A stretch of 46,109 nt of DNA from Anaerolineales bacterium (GTDB taxonomy: Bacteria > Chloroflexota > Anaerolineae > Anaerolineales > UBA11579). Of the stretch, positions 17,922 to 25,790 are shown piece by piece. Under the pieces are notes generated by a model. The model saw only the letters and a program-made list of their open reading frames with translations. It searched no databases and was not told the origin of the DNA. The DNA lies in contig JANWHN010000015.1 in the NCBI GenBank assembly GCA_025450445.1, forward strand, positions 1-46,109. Direction: 5' to 3'. Positions within the stretch are counted from its first letter, which is position 1. Every line of letters starts with the position of its first letter. Both the position numbers and the translations under genes were made by a program.

Positions 17922-20163
17922 GAAGACCGCCGGATCGCCCTGCCTTTAAACATAATCCTTTGGCTTACCGGCCTGGTTGTAATCCTTTTCATCATCGCGA
18001 CCGCGTTGCTGCCGACCAGCCAGTACTTAGCCCTACCAATCGAATTTTCAATATTGGCTGTAATTGCTATTTGCTTGGTCTTGATGCACCGGGGTTTGCC
18101 ACGACTGTCTGGCTACCTGTTTACGATCTCGCTGTGGTTGCTGATCTCTGTTGCCACACTGTCTTACACGGAAATCACTAGCACCGGGGTTAGCAGCTTG
18201 TACACCGTAATTCTGATTGGGGGAATCCTGCTTGGATCATCCGGCAGTTTTCTGCTCGCCCTGCTTAGCACAATCGGCGTAGTCGCCAATGTATTCCTAA
18301 TGAGCTCGGCCAGAGGTGAACCAAGCCCGCCGCCGGATGCATGGATGCCGGCGATCACGGTGATCACAAATTTTATTTTGGTGGCAGTGGTGGCCTGGCT
18401 TGGTCGAAGGGCGGTGCTGAGCTCAGTGCAAGATATGCAGAGCAGCCGCTCTCTGCTCACCCACCGCAGCGCCCAGCTGCAGGCCGCGGCGGATATCGGT
18501 GCGGCTGCCAGCAGCAGCAAGGACCTGACGACGCTGGTGGAGACGATCACCGACGTAATCGCTGACCGGTTTGGCTTTTATCATGTCTCAAATTGACATA
18601 TGGAAAAGAACAGAACGCGCTCACATCGATCAGTCAGGGTGGCAAGAGGATCGCAGCACCGCCTAGCGTGCGGGATCTACAAGAAAACAAGCGCAGCATC
18701 GTTGCCAATGTAGCTCGAACACGCAAGCCGTATCTCGCCCGAGATGTGCAGACACCCCCAGCTGGAACAAACGCGGTCCGAACTTGCCATTCCGATTGTG
18801 GCCGGCGAAAAGTTGTTCGGTGTACTGGACGTGCTCAGTAACCAGGAAACCCCGCTAGGCAATGATGAGCTCAACGCTCTGCTAGTGCTGGTCAACCAAA
18901 TCGGGACTGCAATCGATAACAAACGGTTGCTGGACTCAGCCAGCCGGCATTTAGAGGAGTTGATCGCCCTGCACGCGATCGCTGCGGCCGGAACCGAAGC
19001 TGAAAGCGAGGATGAATTCCTGCGAAGGGCCACCCAGGTGGTCGGAAAATCCCTTTTCCCGACCAACTTCGGGGTGCTGCTGCTCGATGAAAAACAAGCG
19101 GTGCTAACGCATCACGCTTCTTACACTGAAAGTAAATCCAAAATCTCGCCGCCGATCCCGCTCGGTGAGGGTATCACCGGGATCGTCGCGCTCACAGGGG
19201 AACCGATGCGGGTAGCAGATGTCTCCGTAGAGCGGAAATATATTTAGATAGACGCACGTGTTCGGTCAGAGTTGTGCGTTCCACTCAAATCCGGGGACAA
19301 GGTTTTAGGGGTGCTGGATGTTGAGAGCTATACCGTCGACTCATTCAGCAAAGCAGATGAGCATTTGTTACTGGCACTAGCCGGACAGATCGCTACTTCG
19401 TTGGAGCGCATGCGCCTGTTCGCCGGCGCGCAGCAACGCGCCGAGGAGCTGGCCAATACAATCAAACAGCAGGAAGAACTGGCTCGGCTACGCGATGAAT
19501 TTATTCAGAATGTCTCGCATGAATTCCGCACGCCACTCTCGATCGTAGGCGGCTATGTTGAAATCCTTGATAGCGGGGAGTTCGGGCCCCCTTCCAGACG
19601 CTTATCGGCAACCGGTGGGAATCATTGCCAAACGGGTTCGTTTGCTCAGCAAGCTGGTCGAGGACCTGACATCATTCCTGGATCTGCAAAAACGCGGCGA
19701 CTTCCGGCCGCTGCGGCTGGGCGAAATGCTTCAGCCAATGTACGGCGGTTATCGCACCCGCGCCCTGGCAGAACGGATCGAGCTAAACATGGAAATCGAC
19801 AATGGGCTGCCAACGATCCGCGGCGAAGAGACATTGCTCTCCAAGGCGATCGATAACCTGGTGGACAATGCCATCAAATTCACTCCCCCGGATGGCAAGG
19901 TCGACATCCGCGTGCGCAGCGAGAACGGCTCCGTAATGCTCGAGGTAACCGATACCGGGATCGGGATTCCACAAGAACAGCAAGAGCACATCTTTGAGCG
20001 CTTCTATCAGGTGGACGGAAGCACCACGCGCAGCTTTGGCGGCACCGGGCTGGGTTTGGCTTTGGTGAAAGAAATTGTGGATTTGCATGGGGGACAAATA
20101 AGCGTAGGCAGCGAACCCGAAAAGGGCACGACCTTCATGATCAGCTTGCCAGCACTTAACTAA
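17922..20163 (+). pseudogene. Decayed membrane sensor histidine kinase (GAF-GAF-HisKA-HATPase)
   Basis: Pieces of one kinase run through three frames. The segments are transmembrane (about 17940-18410), first GAF (18500-18890), second GAF (18960-19430), HisKA ('NVSHEFRTPLSIVGGYVEIL', 19500-19570) and HATPase ('EVTDTGIGIP', 'FGGTGLGLALVKEIV'). Lesions: a frameshift near 18590, a compensating one near 18750 at a C-run ('LARDVQTP' to 'PQLEQTRSELAIPI'), an in-frame TAG at 19245-19247 inside 'ERKYI*IDARVRSEL', and another frameshift near 19585 at GGGCCCCC. No convincing start codon remains; the frame opens at 17922 and the track uses TTG 18006. A non-functional gene is most likely, although homopolymer read errors could explain some lesions. 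Confidence 0.85.
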
Positions 20164-20191
20164 AAAAAACCGGCTTGTGCCGGTTTTTTTT
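20162..20191. terminator. Bidirectional intrinsic terminator
   Basis: A8-ACCGGC-TTGT-GCCGGT-T8 forms a strong symmetrical hairpin with A/T tracts on both sides. It lies between the convergent ends of the histidine kinase pseudogene and the dehydrogenase E1 gene and can serve both. Confidence 0.9.
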
Positions 20192-22586
20192 AGAAGATCT
20201 GCGGATAACGCCGCGGGTCTGCCTCGTGCATCATTTCATAAATCGCATAAATAATGTCGTCGCCATTGGGCTTAGACCAGTAGTTACCATCAGTGCCATA
20301 AGCTGGGCGGTGTGCTTTGCCCGAAAGCGTGCGGGGAGCTGAGTCAAGCCAGCGATAACCACCCTGGTTCTCCAGGACTTCTTGCATCATGTAGGCGGTT
20401 GTTCCACCGGGGACATCTTCGTCCAAGAAAAGGACGCGGTTTGTTTTCTTAAGTGATTCGACTATAGAGCCGTGCAAATCAAAAGGCAAGAGAGACTGTA
20501 CGTCGATCAATTCCATCTCGATCCCCAATCCGGCCAAAACCTCGGCCGCTTCAGCGGAGATACGACAGAGCGGTCCGTACGTAACGACTGTGACGTCATT
20601 GCCTTGGCGTAAAACTTCGGGGACTCCGACAGGTACAGTAAATTGATCGATGTTGTCGGGCAAACGCTCTTTGAGGCGATAGCCGTTCAGCACCTCGACG
20701 ACCAAGCCGGGTTCATCGCCAGCTAACAAAGTATTGTAGAAGCCGACCGCCTGGAGCATATTGCGTGGGACTAACACCAGCATCCCGCGCAGCAGGTGAA
20801 TGGCGCCGGCCATCAGCGAGCCAGAATGCCAGATGCCTTCGAGACGATGGCCGCGGGTGCGCACTATGATCGGCGCCTTCTGTCCGCCTTTGGTACGCCA
20901 GCTGAGCGTGGCGAGATCGTCGGAGAGAATCTGGAGCGCGTACAACAGATAGTCCAAATATTGGATCTCGGCGATCGGACGCAAACCGCGCAAAGCCAAA
21001 CCGATAGCTTGACCCATGATGGTTATCTCGCGTATTCCGGTATCGGCTACACGCACCTTGCTGTATTTCTCCTGCAATCCAGCAAAGCCCTGGTTGACAT
21101 CCCCAAGAAAACCTAAGTCCTCGCCAAACGCAACGACGCGTGGGTCGCGCTTAAGAATGGCGTCAAACCCCCTGTTGACGATCTCGAAGCCATTCAGTGT
21201 CGGTGACTTGTCGGAAAAGATTGGCTTTACGTCTGCTACGCGCTCGGCTGAGTGAGTGTAAAGATCAGAGCTGTAGCGCTCCGCCCCTGCTTGATCCTGA
21301 TCTTCCTTCCACTGGACCAGCAATTGTTTCGCAGGCAGCGCCTCGTCCTTAAGCAGGACCATTGCTTTGCGATAGGCGATCAGCATGTCCTGGCGCAACG
21401 GGTTTTGAGCGGCAAGCATATCTTTGATCATCTTCTCGAATTCGGAGGCATGCTTCGATGCTCCCGCGACTTCGGCCAGCAGGTCGCCAAAGGCTTCTAT
21501 GTCAGCGCGAATAGGCGCCTTATACGCCTCCCAGGCGCGGGCGCGGCTGGCTTCGACCTCGTGCCGATCCTCTTCTTCGGCCTTGTCAAGTTCCGCTCCA
21601 GTCGCTATTTCCTCGGCGAGGATCCAGTCCCGGAACTTCAGCAGACAGTCGTATTCTTCTTCGAATTTGAGGCGCTCGGCCGATTTGTAGCGCTCGTGGC
21701 TGCCGGAGGTCGAGTGGCCCTGCGGCTGAGTGAGTTCGTTGACATGCAAGATAGCCGGGACGTGATCTTTGCGGGCCGTGGCAGTTGCATCGGTATAGGC
21801 TTTGATCAAGGCTGGATAGTCCCAGCCGGCAACAGTGTAGATGTCAAAGCCATCATCACCGCCTTTACCGCGCTGGAAACCGCTAAGCAGGCGCGAAAGA
21901 TCGCTGGTGAGTTGGTATTCGTTGGGCACAGAGATGCCGTAGTCGTCGTCCCAAATCGAGATGACCGCTGGCACCTGCAGCACGCCTATAGCATTCACGG
22001 CCTCCCAGAACATGCCCTCAGCCGCGCTGGCGTTGCCGATAGTGCCAAAGGCAACCTCGTTGCCATTGTTAGAAAATTGTTTTGCGTCCTTGAAGTCTTT
22101 TAATTCCCGGTAAAGCTTGGACGCTTGGGCCAAGCCAACCAAGCGCGGCATCTGCGAACCGGTCGGCGAAATGTCTGAAGAAGTGTTGAACTGATCTGTT
22201 AGATTTTTCCAGCTGCCGTCGTCGTTAAGGCTGCGGGTGGCGAAATGAGCGTTCATCGCCCGGCCAGCCGTAGCCGGCTCCGCCTTCACATCTGTGTGGG
22301 CGAAAAGCTGGGCGAAGAATTCATCCAGCTTATGCTCGCCGATGGCGAACATGAAAGTTTGATCGCGATAGTAACCCGAACGAAAATCTCCTTTCTGAAA
22401 GACCTTGGCCATGGCGATCTGAGCCAGCTCTTTGCCGTCGCCGAAGATACCGAACTTGGCCTTGCCGCTCAACACCTCGCGTCGCCCTACCAGGCTGGCC
22501 TGGCGGCTGCGGTAAGCGACTCGGTAATCTGTTAGAACTTGCTCACGGCTAAATTGTTTGGACGCAGGCTTAGCTTTGGTTGCCAT
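20190..22586 (-). CDS. Fused alpha/beta 2-oxoacid dehydrogenase E1 component
   Basis: Thiamine diphosphate-dependent decarboxylase/transketolase-like protein. The N-terminal half (about 20-400) is the E1-alpha type: 'FRSGYYRDQTFMFAIGE', TPP region 'GTIGNASAAEGMFWEAVN', 'DDDYGISV'. The C-terminal half (about 460-798) is E1-beta: 'VVAFGEDLGFLGDVNQGF', 'ADTGIREITIMGQAIGLA' and a transketolase C-terminal domain. Such single-chain E1 proteins act in pyruvate or branched-chain 2-oxoacid oxidation, but no E2 or E3 is nearby, so the substrate is open. The track start is TTG 22622. ATG 22586 ('MATKAKP') looks most natural; ATG 22613 is an alternative behind GGGGG. Confidence 0.9.
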   Translation of the reverse strand: MATKAKPASKQFSREQVLTDYRVAYRSRQASLVGRREVLSGKAKFGIFGDGKELAQIAMAKVFQKGDFRSGYYRDQTFMFAIGEHKLDEFFAQLFAHTDVKAEPATAGRAMNAHFATRSLNDDGSWKNLTDQFNTSSDISPTGSQMPRLVGLAQASKLYRELKDFKDAKQFSNNGNEVAFGTIGNASAAEGMFWEAVNAIGVLQVPAVISIWDDDYGISVPNEYQLTSDLSRLLSGFQRGKGGDDGFDIYTVAGWDYPALIKAYTDATATARKDHVPAILHVNELTQPQGHSTSGSHERYKSAERLKFEEEYDCLLKFRDWILAEEIATGAELDKAEEEDRHEVEASRARAWEAYKAPIRADIEAFGDLLAEVAGASKHASEFEKMIKDMLAAQNPLRQDMLIAYRKAMVLLKDEALPAKQLLVQWKEDQDQAGAERYSSDLYTHSAERVADVKPIFSDKSPTLNGFEIVNRGFDAILKRDPRVVAFGEDLGFLGDVNQGFAGLQEKYSKVRVADTGIREITIMGQAIGLALRGLRPIAEIQYLDYLLYALQILSDDLATLSWRTKGGQKAPIIVRTRGHRLEGIWHSGSLMAGAIHLLRGMLVLVPRNMLQAVGFYNTLLAGDEPGLVVEVLNGYRLKERLPDNIDQFTVPVGVPEVLRQGNDVTVVTYGPLCRISAEAAEVLAGLGIEMELIDVQSLLPFDLHGSIVESLKKTNRVLFLDEDVPGGTTAYMMQEVLENQGGYRWLDSAPRTLSGKAHRPAYGTDGNYWSKPNGDDIIYAIYEMMHEADPRRYPQIF

Positions 22587-22691
22587 GGAATTGATTCGAA
22601 GAAAATATAACATATCCCCCAATTTGGAATTTTGCCCATTAAAGCGACAAACGCCTAGGTGAGGGGGGCACCCAGACGTTTATCAATCGCT

Positions 22692-22719
22692 AGTATACAT
22701 AATGCAAAATGTATGTCAA
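22692..22719 (-). promoter_or_regulatory. Sigma-70-type promoter of the E1 gene
   Basis: TTGACA (22714-22719) and TATACT (22692-22697) on the minus strand with 16-bp spacing. Predicted start near 22685, leaving a leader of roughly 70-100 nt before the E1 start. Confidence 0.75.
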
Positions 22720-22799
22720 GCACTTTGACGTACATTCTTGTTAAGAGTTTGATAAATTGTAAGACATTTGACAAATACGGCGTCCAACTCTGCATGGGC

Positions 22800-23174
22800 A
22801 TGAAATCGGTTTCGGAAATTCTTGCCGGCCTAAAAACGCAGGACTACTGCTACCTAACCACCAAGGGCCGCGTGAGCGGCAAACCGCATCGCATTGAGAT
22901 CTGGTTTGGCGTGGATGGGGATTCGATCTTTCTTTTATCGGGCGGTGGAGAAGGGTCGGACTGGGTCAAGAATTTGAAGGTTGATTCAAACGTTCAAGTG
23001 CGGATTGCCAAACAGCACTTCACGGGCGTGGCCGAGATAGTTAGCAACGCTGACTCCGACGCGATGGCACGCCGGCTCCTGGCGGCGAAATATTACGGGT
23101 GGAGCGAAGGAAAGAAATTCAACGATTGGGCAAGCACCGCCCTACCCGTCAAGATTAAGTTACAACCGGCCTAG
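22800..23174 (+). CDS. Deazaflavin-dependent nitroreductase-family protein (DUF385-like)
   Basis: Small split-barrel flavin/F420-binding protein. 'YLTTKGRVSGKPHRIEIWFGVDGDSIFLLS' followed by 'DWVKNLKVDSNVQVRI' is the pattern of the DDN/DUF385 oxidoreductase family, which binds F420 or FMN. The substrate is unknown. The track ORF begins at 22659, but its first 45 residues are not family-like and overlap the E1 promoter region. ATG 22794 or 22800 gives a 124-126 aa protein of usual length. It overlaps the end of the convergent yaaA gene by 4 nt. Confidence 0.8.
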   Translation: MKSVSEILAGLKTQDYCYLTTKGRVSGKPHRIEIWFGVDGDSIFLLSGGGEGSDWVKNLKVDSNVQVRIAKQHFTGVAEIVSNADSDAMARRLLAAKYYGWSEGKKFNDWASTALPVKIKLQPA

Positions 23175-23956
23175 TTATCCTGCAGGCGAATGCTGAGCCC
23201 AGTGCCGCCAAATTCCTTGCAGACGAAAACAGGTGCGGCGGGCTGGCTCAGCTTCTTGACATAGTTGTAGCCGATATCGTCAAATTTATTTAGATCTGAA
23301 ACTTGTTCAATTCGATTGACGATGAGCCAGCGGGCGAAGGCGCCGCGGGCGATCTTGGCGTGGACAACGACGAAAGCTGGCTGGCCGGTTTTCGGGCTGA
23401 TAGTGAGGAAGCGCGGCGCAACTAGGCGAGCTTCGTCGACGAAAGGCGTGACGGTTTTCGAGTACTCATCAGCCGCCAAATTAAGTATCGGGCCTTTTGC
23501 AGGCAGGCAATCTGCGATCGAGCCTCCCCAGTATTTATAAAGATTTGCAAATTTCTTGTCGGGCAGCCTATAGCCCATCTCCAACCGATACGGATGGATG
23601 CCATCCAGCGGGCGCAGAATCCCGTAAAGACCTGAAAGAATATTCAGGGTCTTATCCGCGTGCGCCCGATCTGCAGCTGAGAAGCTGGGCGCCTGCATTC
23701 CGCTATAGATGTCGCCAATGAACGCGTCGATGGACGGCGTTTGATTGCCGGGTATAGCGTTCCAGTCGGCTATAAGTGTTCGAGTTTTCTTGGCAAGGGG
23801 AGCGGATAAACTCATGGAAGCAGCTAGTTGCGTCGCTGAAAGGGTATTGAGATAACCGGCTAACTCTTGCGCCTTTGGGAGCAACTGTGGAGCACGCAGC
23901 TTCTTGCCGACCGATGCCGGGCGCATCGCCTTGGAAGAATGGATCAGGATAATCAT
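23171..23956 (-). CDS. yaaA: YaaA family protein (peroxide stress resistance, UPF0246)
   Basis: 'MIILIHSSKAMRP' at the start, 'DAFIGDIYSGMQA' near 80, 'ILSGLYGILRPLDGIHPYRLEMG' near 110 and 'NLAADEYSKTV' near 165 are signatures of the YaaA family, which in E. coli limits free iron under peroxide stress. From ATG 23956 the protein has 261 aa, the usual size. The track start seven codons earlier lies in the terminator of the upstream gene. TAGACT (23965-23970) lies 8 nt before this ATG and no Shine-Dalgarno is seen, suggesting a near-leaderless mRNA. Confidence 0.92.
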   Translation of the reverse strand: MIILIHSSKAMRPASVGKKLRAPQLLPKAQELAGYLNTLSATQLAASMSLSAPLAKKTRTLIADWNAIPGNQTPSIDAFIGDIYSGMQAPSFSAADRAHADKTLNILSGLYGILRPLDGIHPYRLEMGYRLPDKKFANLYKYWGGSIADCLPAKGPILNLAADEYSKTVTPFVDEARLVAPRFLTISPKTGQPAFVVVHAKIARGAFARWLIVNRIEQVSDLNKFDDIGYNYVKKLSQPAAPVFVCKEFGGTGLSIRLQDN

Positions 23957-23964
23957 TAGGAGCA

Positions 23965-23970
23965 AGTCTA
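23965..23970 (-). promoter_or_regulatory. Possible -10 element of yaaA
   Basis: TAGACT on the minus strand, 8 nt before ATG 23956, placed just downstream of the terminator of the preceding gene. No clear -35 element is visible. Confidence 0.35.
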
Positions 23971-23975
23971 AATAC

Positions 23976-24001
23976 AAATCCCTCGGGTGACCGAGGGATT
24001 T
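23976..24001 (-). terminator. Intrinsic terminator of the small winged-helix-like gene
   Basis: AAATCCCTCGG and CCGAGGGATTT form an 11-bp perfect stem with a 4-nt loop, starting 2 nt after the stop of the 91-aa gene and followed on the minus strand by GTATTT. It separates that gene from yaaA. Confidence 0.85.
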
Positions 24002-24003
24002 AT

Positions 24004-24279
24004 TTACTTTAGGCGATACGTCTCGGGCTTTGAACGCGTGCGTTCGATTACTTTCCTAGCTTCGAGATCGAGCTTCACGACCATTGTGTTCCAACCAACA
24101 TTACCAGAGAATTTGCCCTTCAATTTCTTCTTCAGTTTTGTCAACAATTGAGTGTGAGTCAATTCGTCCTTGCGCAAAGCCGAGACAATCGACTTTTTGA
24201 ACAACTCGTATACCGTTTTATCGATAGGCTTGTTGTGCTTACCAAGCGGATGTTTGGTCTGGACTAAATATTCGGGCAT
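24004..24279 (-). CDS. Small conserved protein, possible winged helix (DUF6958-like)
   Basis: A 91-aa basic protein with no catalytic motif that I recognise. The order is a helix 'DKTVYELFKKSIVSALRK', then 'LTHTQLLTKLKKKLKG', then 'GNVGWNTMVVKLDLEARKVIER' and a C-terminal strand. This resembles small DUF6958-type proteins in which a winged helix is predicted, ending in 'VxLDLEAxxxIER'. The family assignment is from memory and tentative. It is a single-gene unit with its own terminator. Confidence 0.72.
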   Translation of the reverse strand: MPEYLVQTKHPLGKHNKPIDKTVYELFKKSIVSALRKDELTHTQLLTKLKKKLKGKFSGNVGWNTMVVKLDLEARKVIERTRSKPETYRLK

Positions 24280-24337
24280 AAGTTGATCGGAATTTTACGG
24301 CAGTTTCCATTTTTAAGGTAGGACGAAAAATTACAAC

Positions 24338-24511
24338 CTAACTAGTGAACTGAAAAGTTGCGAAAATCTCGTCCATGAGTTGAATATCTGGACCGTAACC
24401 ACTTAGTTCAAGATATTCGTCCCCCAGCACCGTGAGGAAAATAACTGACATGCAACCAGAATCAAAGCGATGAGAGAAACAATTAAATATTTCATGTGTC
24501 AATATGACCAT
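24338..24511 (-). pseudogene. Relic of a lipoprotein gene
   Basis: This stretch of about 300 nt between genes is not empty. One minus-strand frame from ATG 24495 encodes a typical lipoprotein signal, 'MKYLIVSLIALILVAC', then stops after 30 codons. Another frame (24511-24338, 57 codons) ends in a protein-like C-terminus, 'LGDEYLELSGYGPDIQLMD' and 'IFATFQFTS'. Both together look like the two ends of one lipoprotein gene joined by an internal out-of-frame deletion. A functional small protein is possible but less likely. Confidence 0.4.
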
Positions 24512-24547
24512 AAAATAATGTGTGGGTCGAATTAACGGCTTTGCATC

Positions 24548-24573
24548 AACAATAAATCTCCGACGGGCGGAGA
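24548..24573 (-). terminator. Terminator downstream of tRNA-Met
   Basis: On the minus strand TCTCCG-CCCGT-CGGAGA is followed by TTTATTGTT. It begins about 9 nt after the tRNA 3' end. Confidence 0.7.
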
Positions 24574-24581
24574 CTTGAAGG

Positions 24582-24653
24582 TGGCGAGGGAGAGATTCGA
24601 ACTCTCGACCAAGGGCTTATGAGTCCCCTGCTCTACCACTGAGCTACCTCGCC
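24582..24653 (-). tRNA. tRNA-Met (anticodon CAU)
   Basis: Minus-strand cloverleaf of 72 nt: acceptor GGCGAGG/CCTCGCC, D-arm GCTC/GAGC, anticodon loop CTCATAA, T-arm GAGAG/CTCTC around TTCGAAT, discriminator A. CCA is not encoded. The first acceptor base pair is intact (G-C), unlike a typical initiator, so it is probably the elongator; a CAU-reading tRNA-Ile is a less likely alternative. The last anticodon-stem pair (31-39) is A·G. Confidence 0.9.
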
Positions 24654-24671
24654 AAGTTTTAGGAAAAAACG

Positions 24672-24700
24672 AGTTTACTATTTGGGCTCGGGCTTGTCAA
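24672..24700 (-). promoter_or_regulatory. Promoter of tRNA-Met
   Basis: TTGACA (24695-24700) and TAAACT (24672-24677) with a 17-bp spacer on the minus strand, about 20 nt upstream of the mature tRNA 5' end. Confidence 0.8.
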
Positions 24701-24712
24701 CGCGACCCGCGT

Positions 24713-25438
24713 TTACTCCAGCGTGATCGCTACAGTTGGAGTGTCCGTCGCAGCTGAAGTTGGGCTTGGAACCTGCGTTGACGTCAGACTAGGCTCGGGC
24801 GTTGGAGTGGCTGTCCAGGTTGGTGGCAATGTACGGGCTACAACCTGAGTGGCTGTGGGATTTGTGAGGGTGATGCCGCCACCCAATAGCAAATCGCGCC
24901 CAAAGTAAACTGCGGCAGCTAATACGGCGATAACGATCAAGGCGATGAGCAACCCCCGAAGCCTGCGTTTTGGTTTTGGATCCTGCGTTTCTTCAAATGT
25001 GGATTCGGCGCGCAATTCCTGTGTCGCTTCATGTTGCGGTTCTTGGGTATCAAAAAACGCGGCGCCAGGCCTTGGAGCGGATTGCTCACTAGCTGGCGGA
25101 GTCTTGGGTAGCGATGCGGTAGCAGGCTTGGGAGCTGGCGGCGGGATGGGATCGAATTTGGGCGGTGGTGCGGCCTTGATTGGGGGCGGCGTGCCCCCCT
25201 GCAATGTGATCAGGCGAATGCGGGCGCGCTCAAAGGTGGGATCGGCGCGCAACGCCTGGAGGACCGCGTACTGTTGGCGTTTTGGATCAGTGAGGGCGTG
25301 GCTGAGCAAGTACCAGGCCTGGGCATTGTTGGGCTCGTCACGCAGGAACTCAACCAACAACGGCTGCGCCTGATTTCTTTTTCCGGCACGAACGAGATCA
25401 GCCGCTTGCCTTAGCGTAATGCGGCCACTCGAATCCAT
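24713..25438 (-). CDS. TPR-containing membrane protein with Thr/Pro-rich exterior tail
   Basis: A 241-aa protein (from ATG 25438) of unknown role. Residues 1-75 carry TPR-like helices ('ADLVRAGKRNQAQPLLVEFL', 'NNAQAWYLLSHALTDPKRQ'). A Pro-rich linker (85-120) and an acidic segment follow, then basic 'KPKRRLRG' before one transmembrane helix ('LLIALIVIAVLAAAVYF', about 165-185). The tail is rich in Thr, Pro and Ser ('TATPTPEPSLTS'), as often seen on the outside of Chloroflexota cells. The topology suggests TPRs inside and tail outside. The start is chosen because TATAAT ends 6 nt before it; the track start at 25453 is 5 codons longer. Confidence 0.83.
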   Translation of the reverse strand: MDSSGRITLRQAADLVRAGKRNQAQPLLVEFLRDEPNNAQAWYLLSHALTDPKRQQYAVLQALRADPTFERARIRLITLQGGTPPPIKAAPPPKFDPIPPPAPKPATASLPKTPPASEQSAPRPGAAFFDTQEPQHEATQELRAESTFEETQDPKPKRRLRGLLIALIVIAVLAAAVYFGRDLLLGGGITLTNPTATQVVARTLPPTWTATPTPEPSLTSTQVPSPTSAATDTPTVAITLE

Positions 25439-25444
25439 CGCGGG

Positions 25445-25450
25445 ATTATA
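25445..25450 (-). promoter_or_regulatory. -10 element of the TPR protein gene
   Basis: A perfect TATAAT on the minus strand, 6 nt before ATG 25438, with no Shine-Dalgarno. It predicts a leaderless transcript. No strong -35 is visible. Confidence 0.55.
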
Positions 25451-25475
25451 CATGTGAGCCTGAAGCGGCGCTTTA

Positions 25476-25501
25476 AAACAAAAATCGGGCCGCAGCCCGA
25501 C
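25476..25501 (-). terminator. Terminator of the rel-moeA-VKOR operon
   Basis: Minus-strand GTCGGGC-TGC-GGCCCGAT followed by TTTTGTTTT, about 17 nt after the stop of the Cys/acidic protein gene. Confidence 0.85.
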
Positions 25502-25517
25502 TTACTAGCTTAGCATC

Positions 25518-25781
25518 CTAGCCGTCATCCTCTTCTTCAGCTTCCACCTCTTCTTCGTCCTCTTCGAGGTCATCATCGTCTTCGCCTTCAGCGGCGAAAC
25601 CCGCTTCTTCCCATTCTTCCTCGAGCGATTCATTGTCTTCCCAAGCTTCTTCGGGGGATACCTCGCCGGATGGCGAATAGGTCAAGCAGCCTTCTTCGGG
25701 ATCGAGCTCAACGGCGGCGGCTGCGCAATAGCCTTCATCCAGAAACACGCAATCGACATAATGACAGCGTATGCGTGGCAT
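25518..25781 (-). CDS. Small four-cysteine protein with very acidic tail
   Basis: An 87-aa protein of unknown function. The N-terminal 35 residues contain C6, C11, C19 and C32 ('RCHYVDCVFLDEGYC'), spaced C-x4-C-x7-C-x12-C, which suggests a small metal-binding or disulfide-bonded knuckle. The remaining 50 residues are almost all Glu/Asp. A GGAG Shine-Dalgarno lies 4 nt before the ATG. It follows the VKOR gene by 9 nt and is last in the rel operon, so linkage to thiol chemistry is possible but unproven. Confidence 0.8.
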   Translation of the reverse strand: MPRIRCHYVDCVFLDEGYCAAAAVELDPEEGCLTYSPSGEVSPEEAWEDNESLEEEWEEAGFAAEGEDDDDLEEDEEEVEAEEEDDG

Positions 25782-25790
25782 TGGTCTCCG

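Noticed and set aside
17960-18181. 73-aa ORF before the kinase pseudogene
   Set aside because: It is a different frame over the transmembrane part of the decayed kinase and encodes no plausible protein of its own.
21252-22103. 283-aa plus-strand ORF
   Set aside because: Antisense to the E1 gene, no family motif, and no start signals; a shadow frame.
22659-22799. Extended N-terminus of the deazaflavin-dependent protein
   Set aside because: The first 45 residues are not family-like and cover the promoter of the divergent E1 gene.
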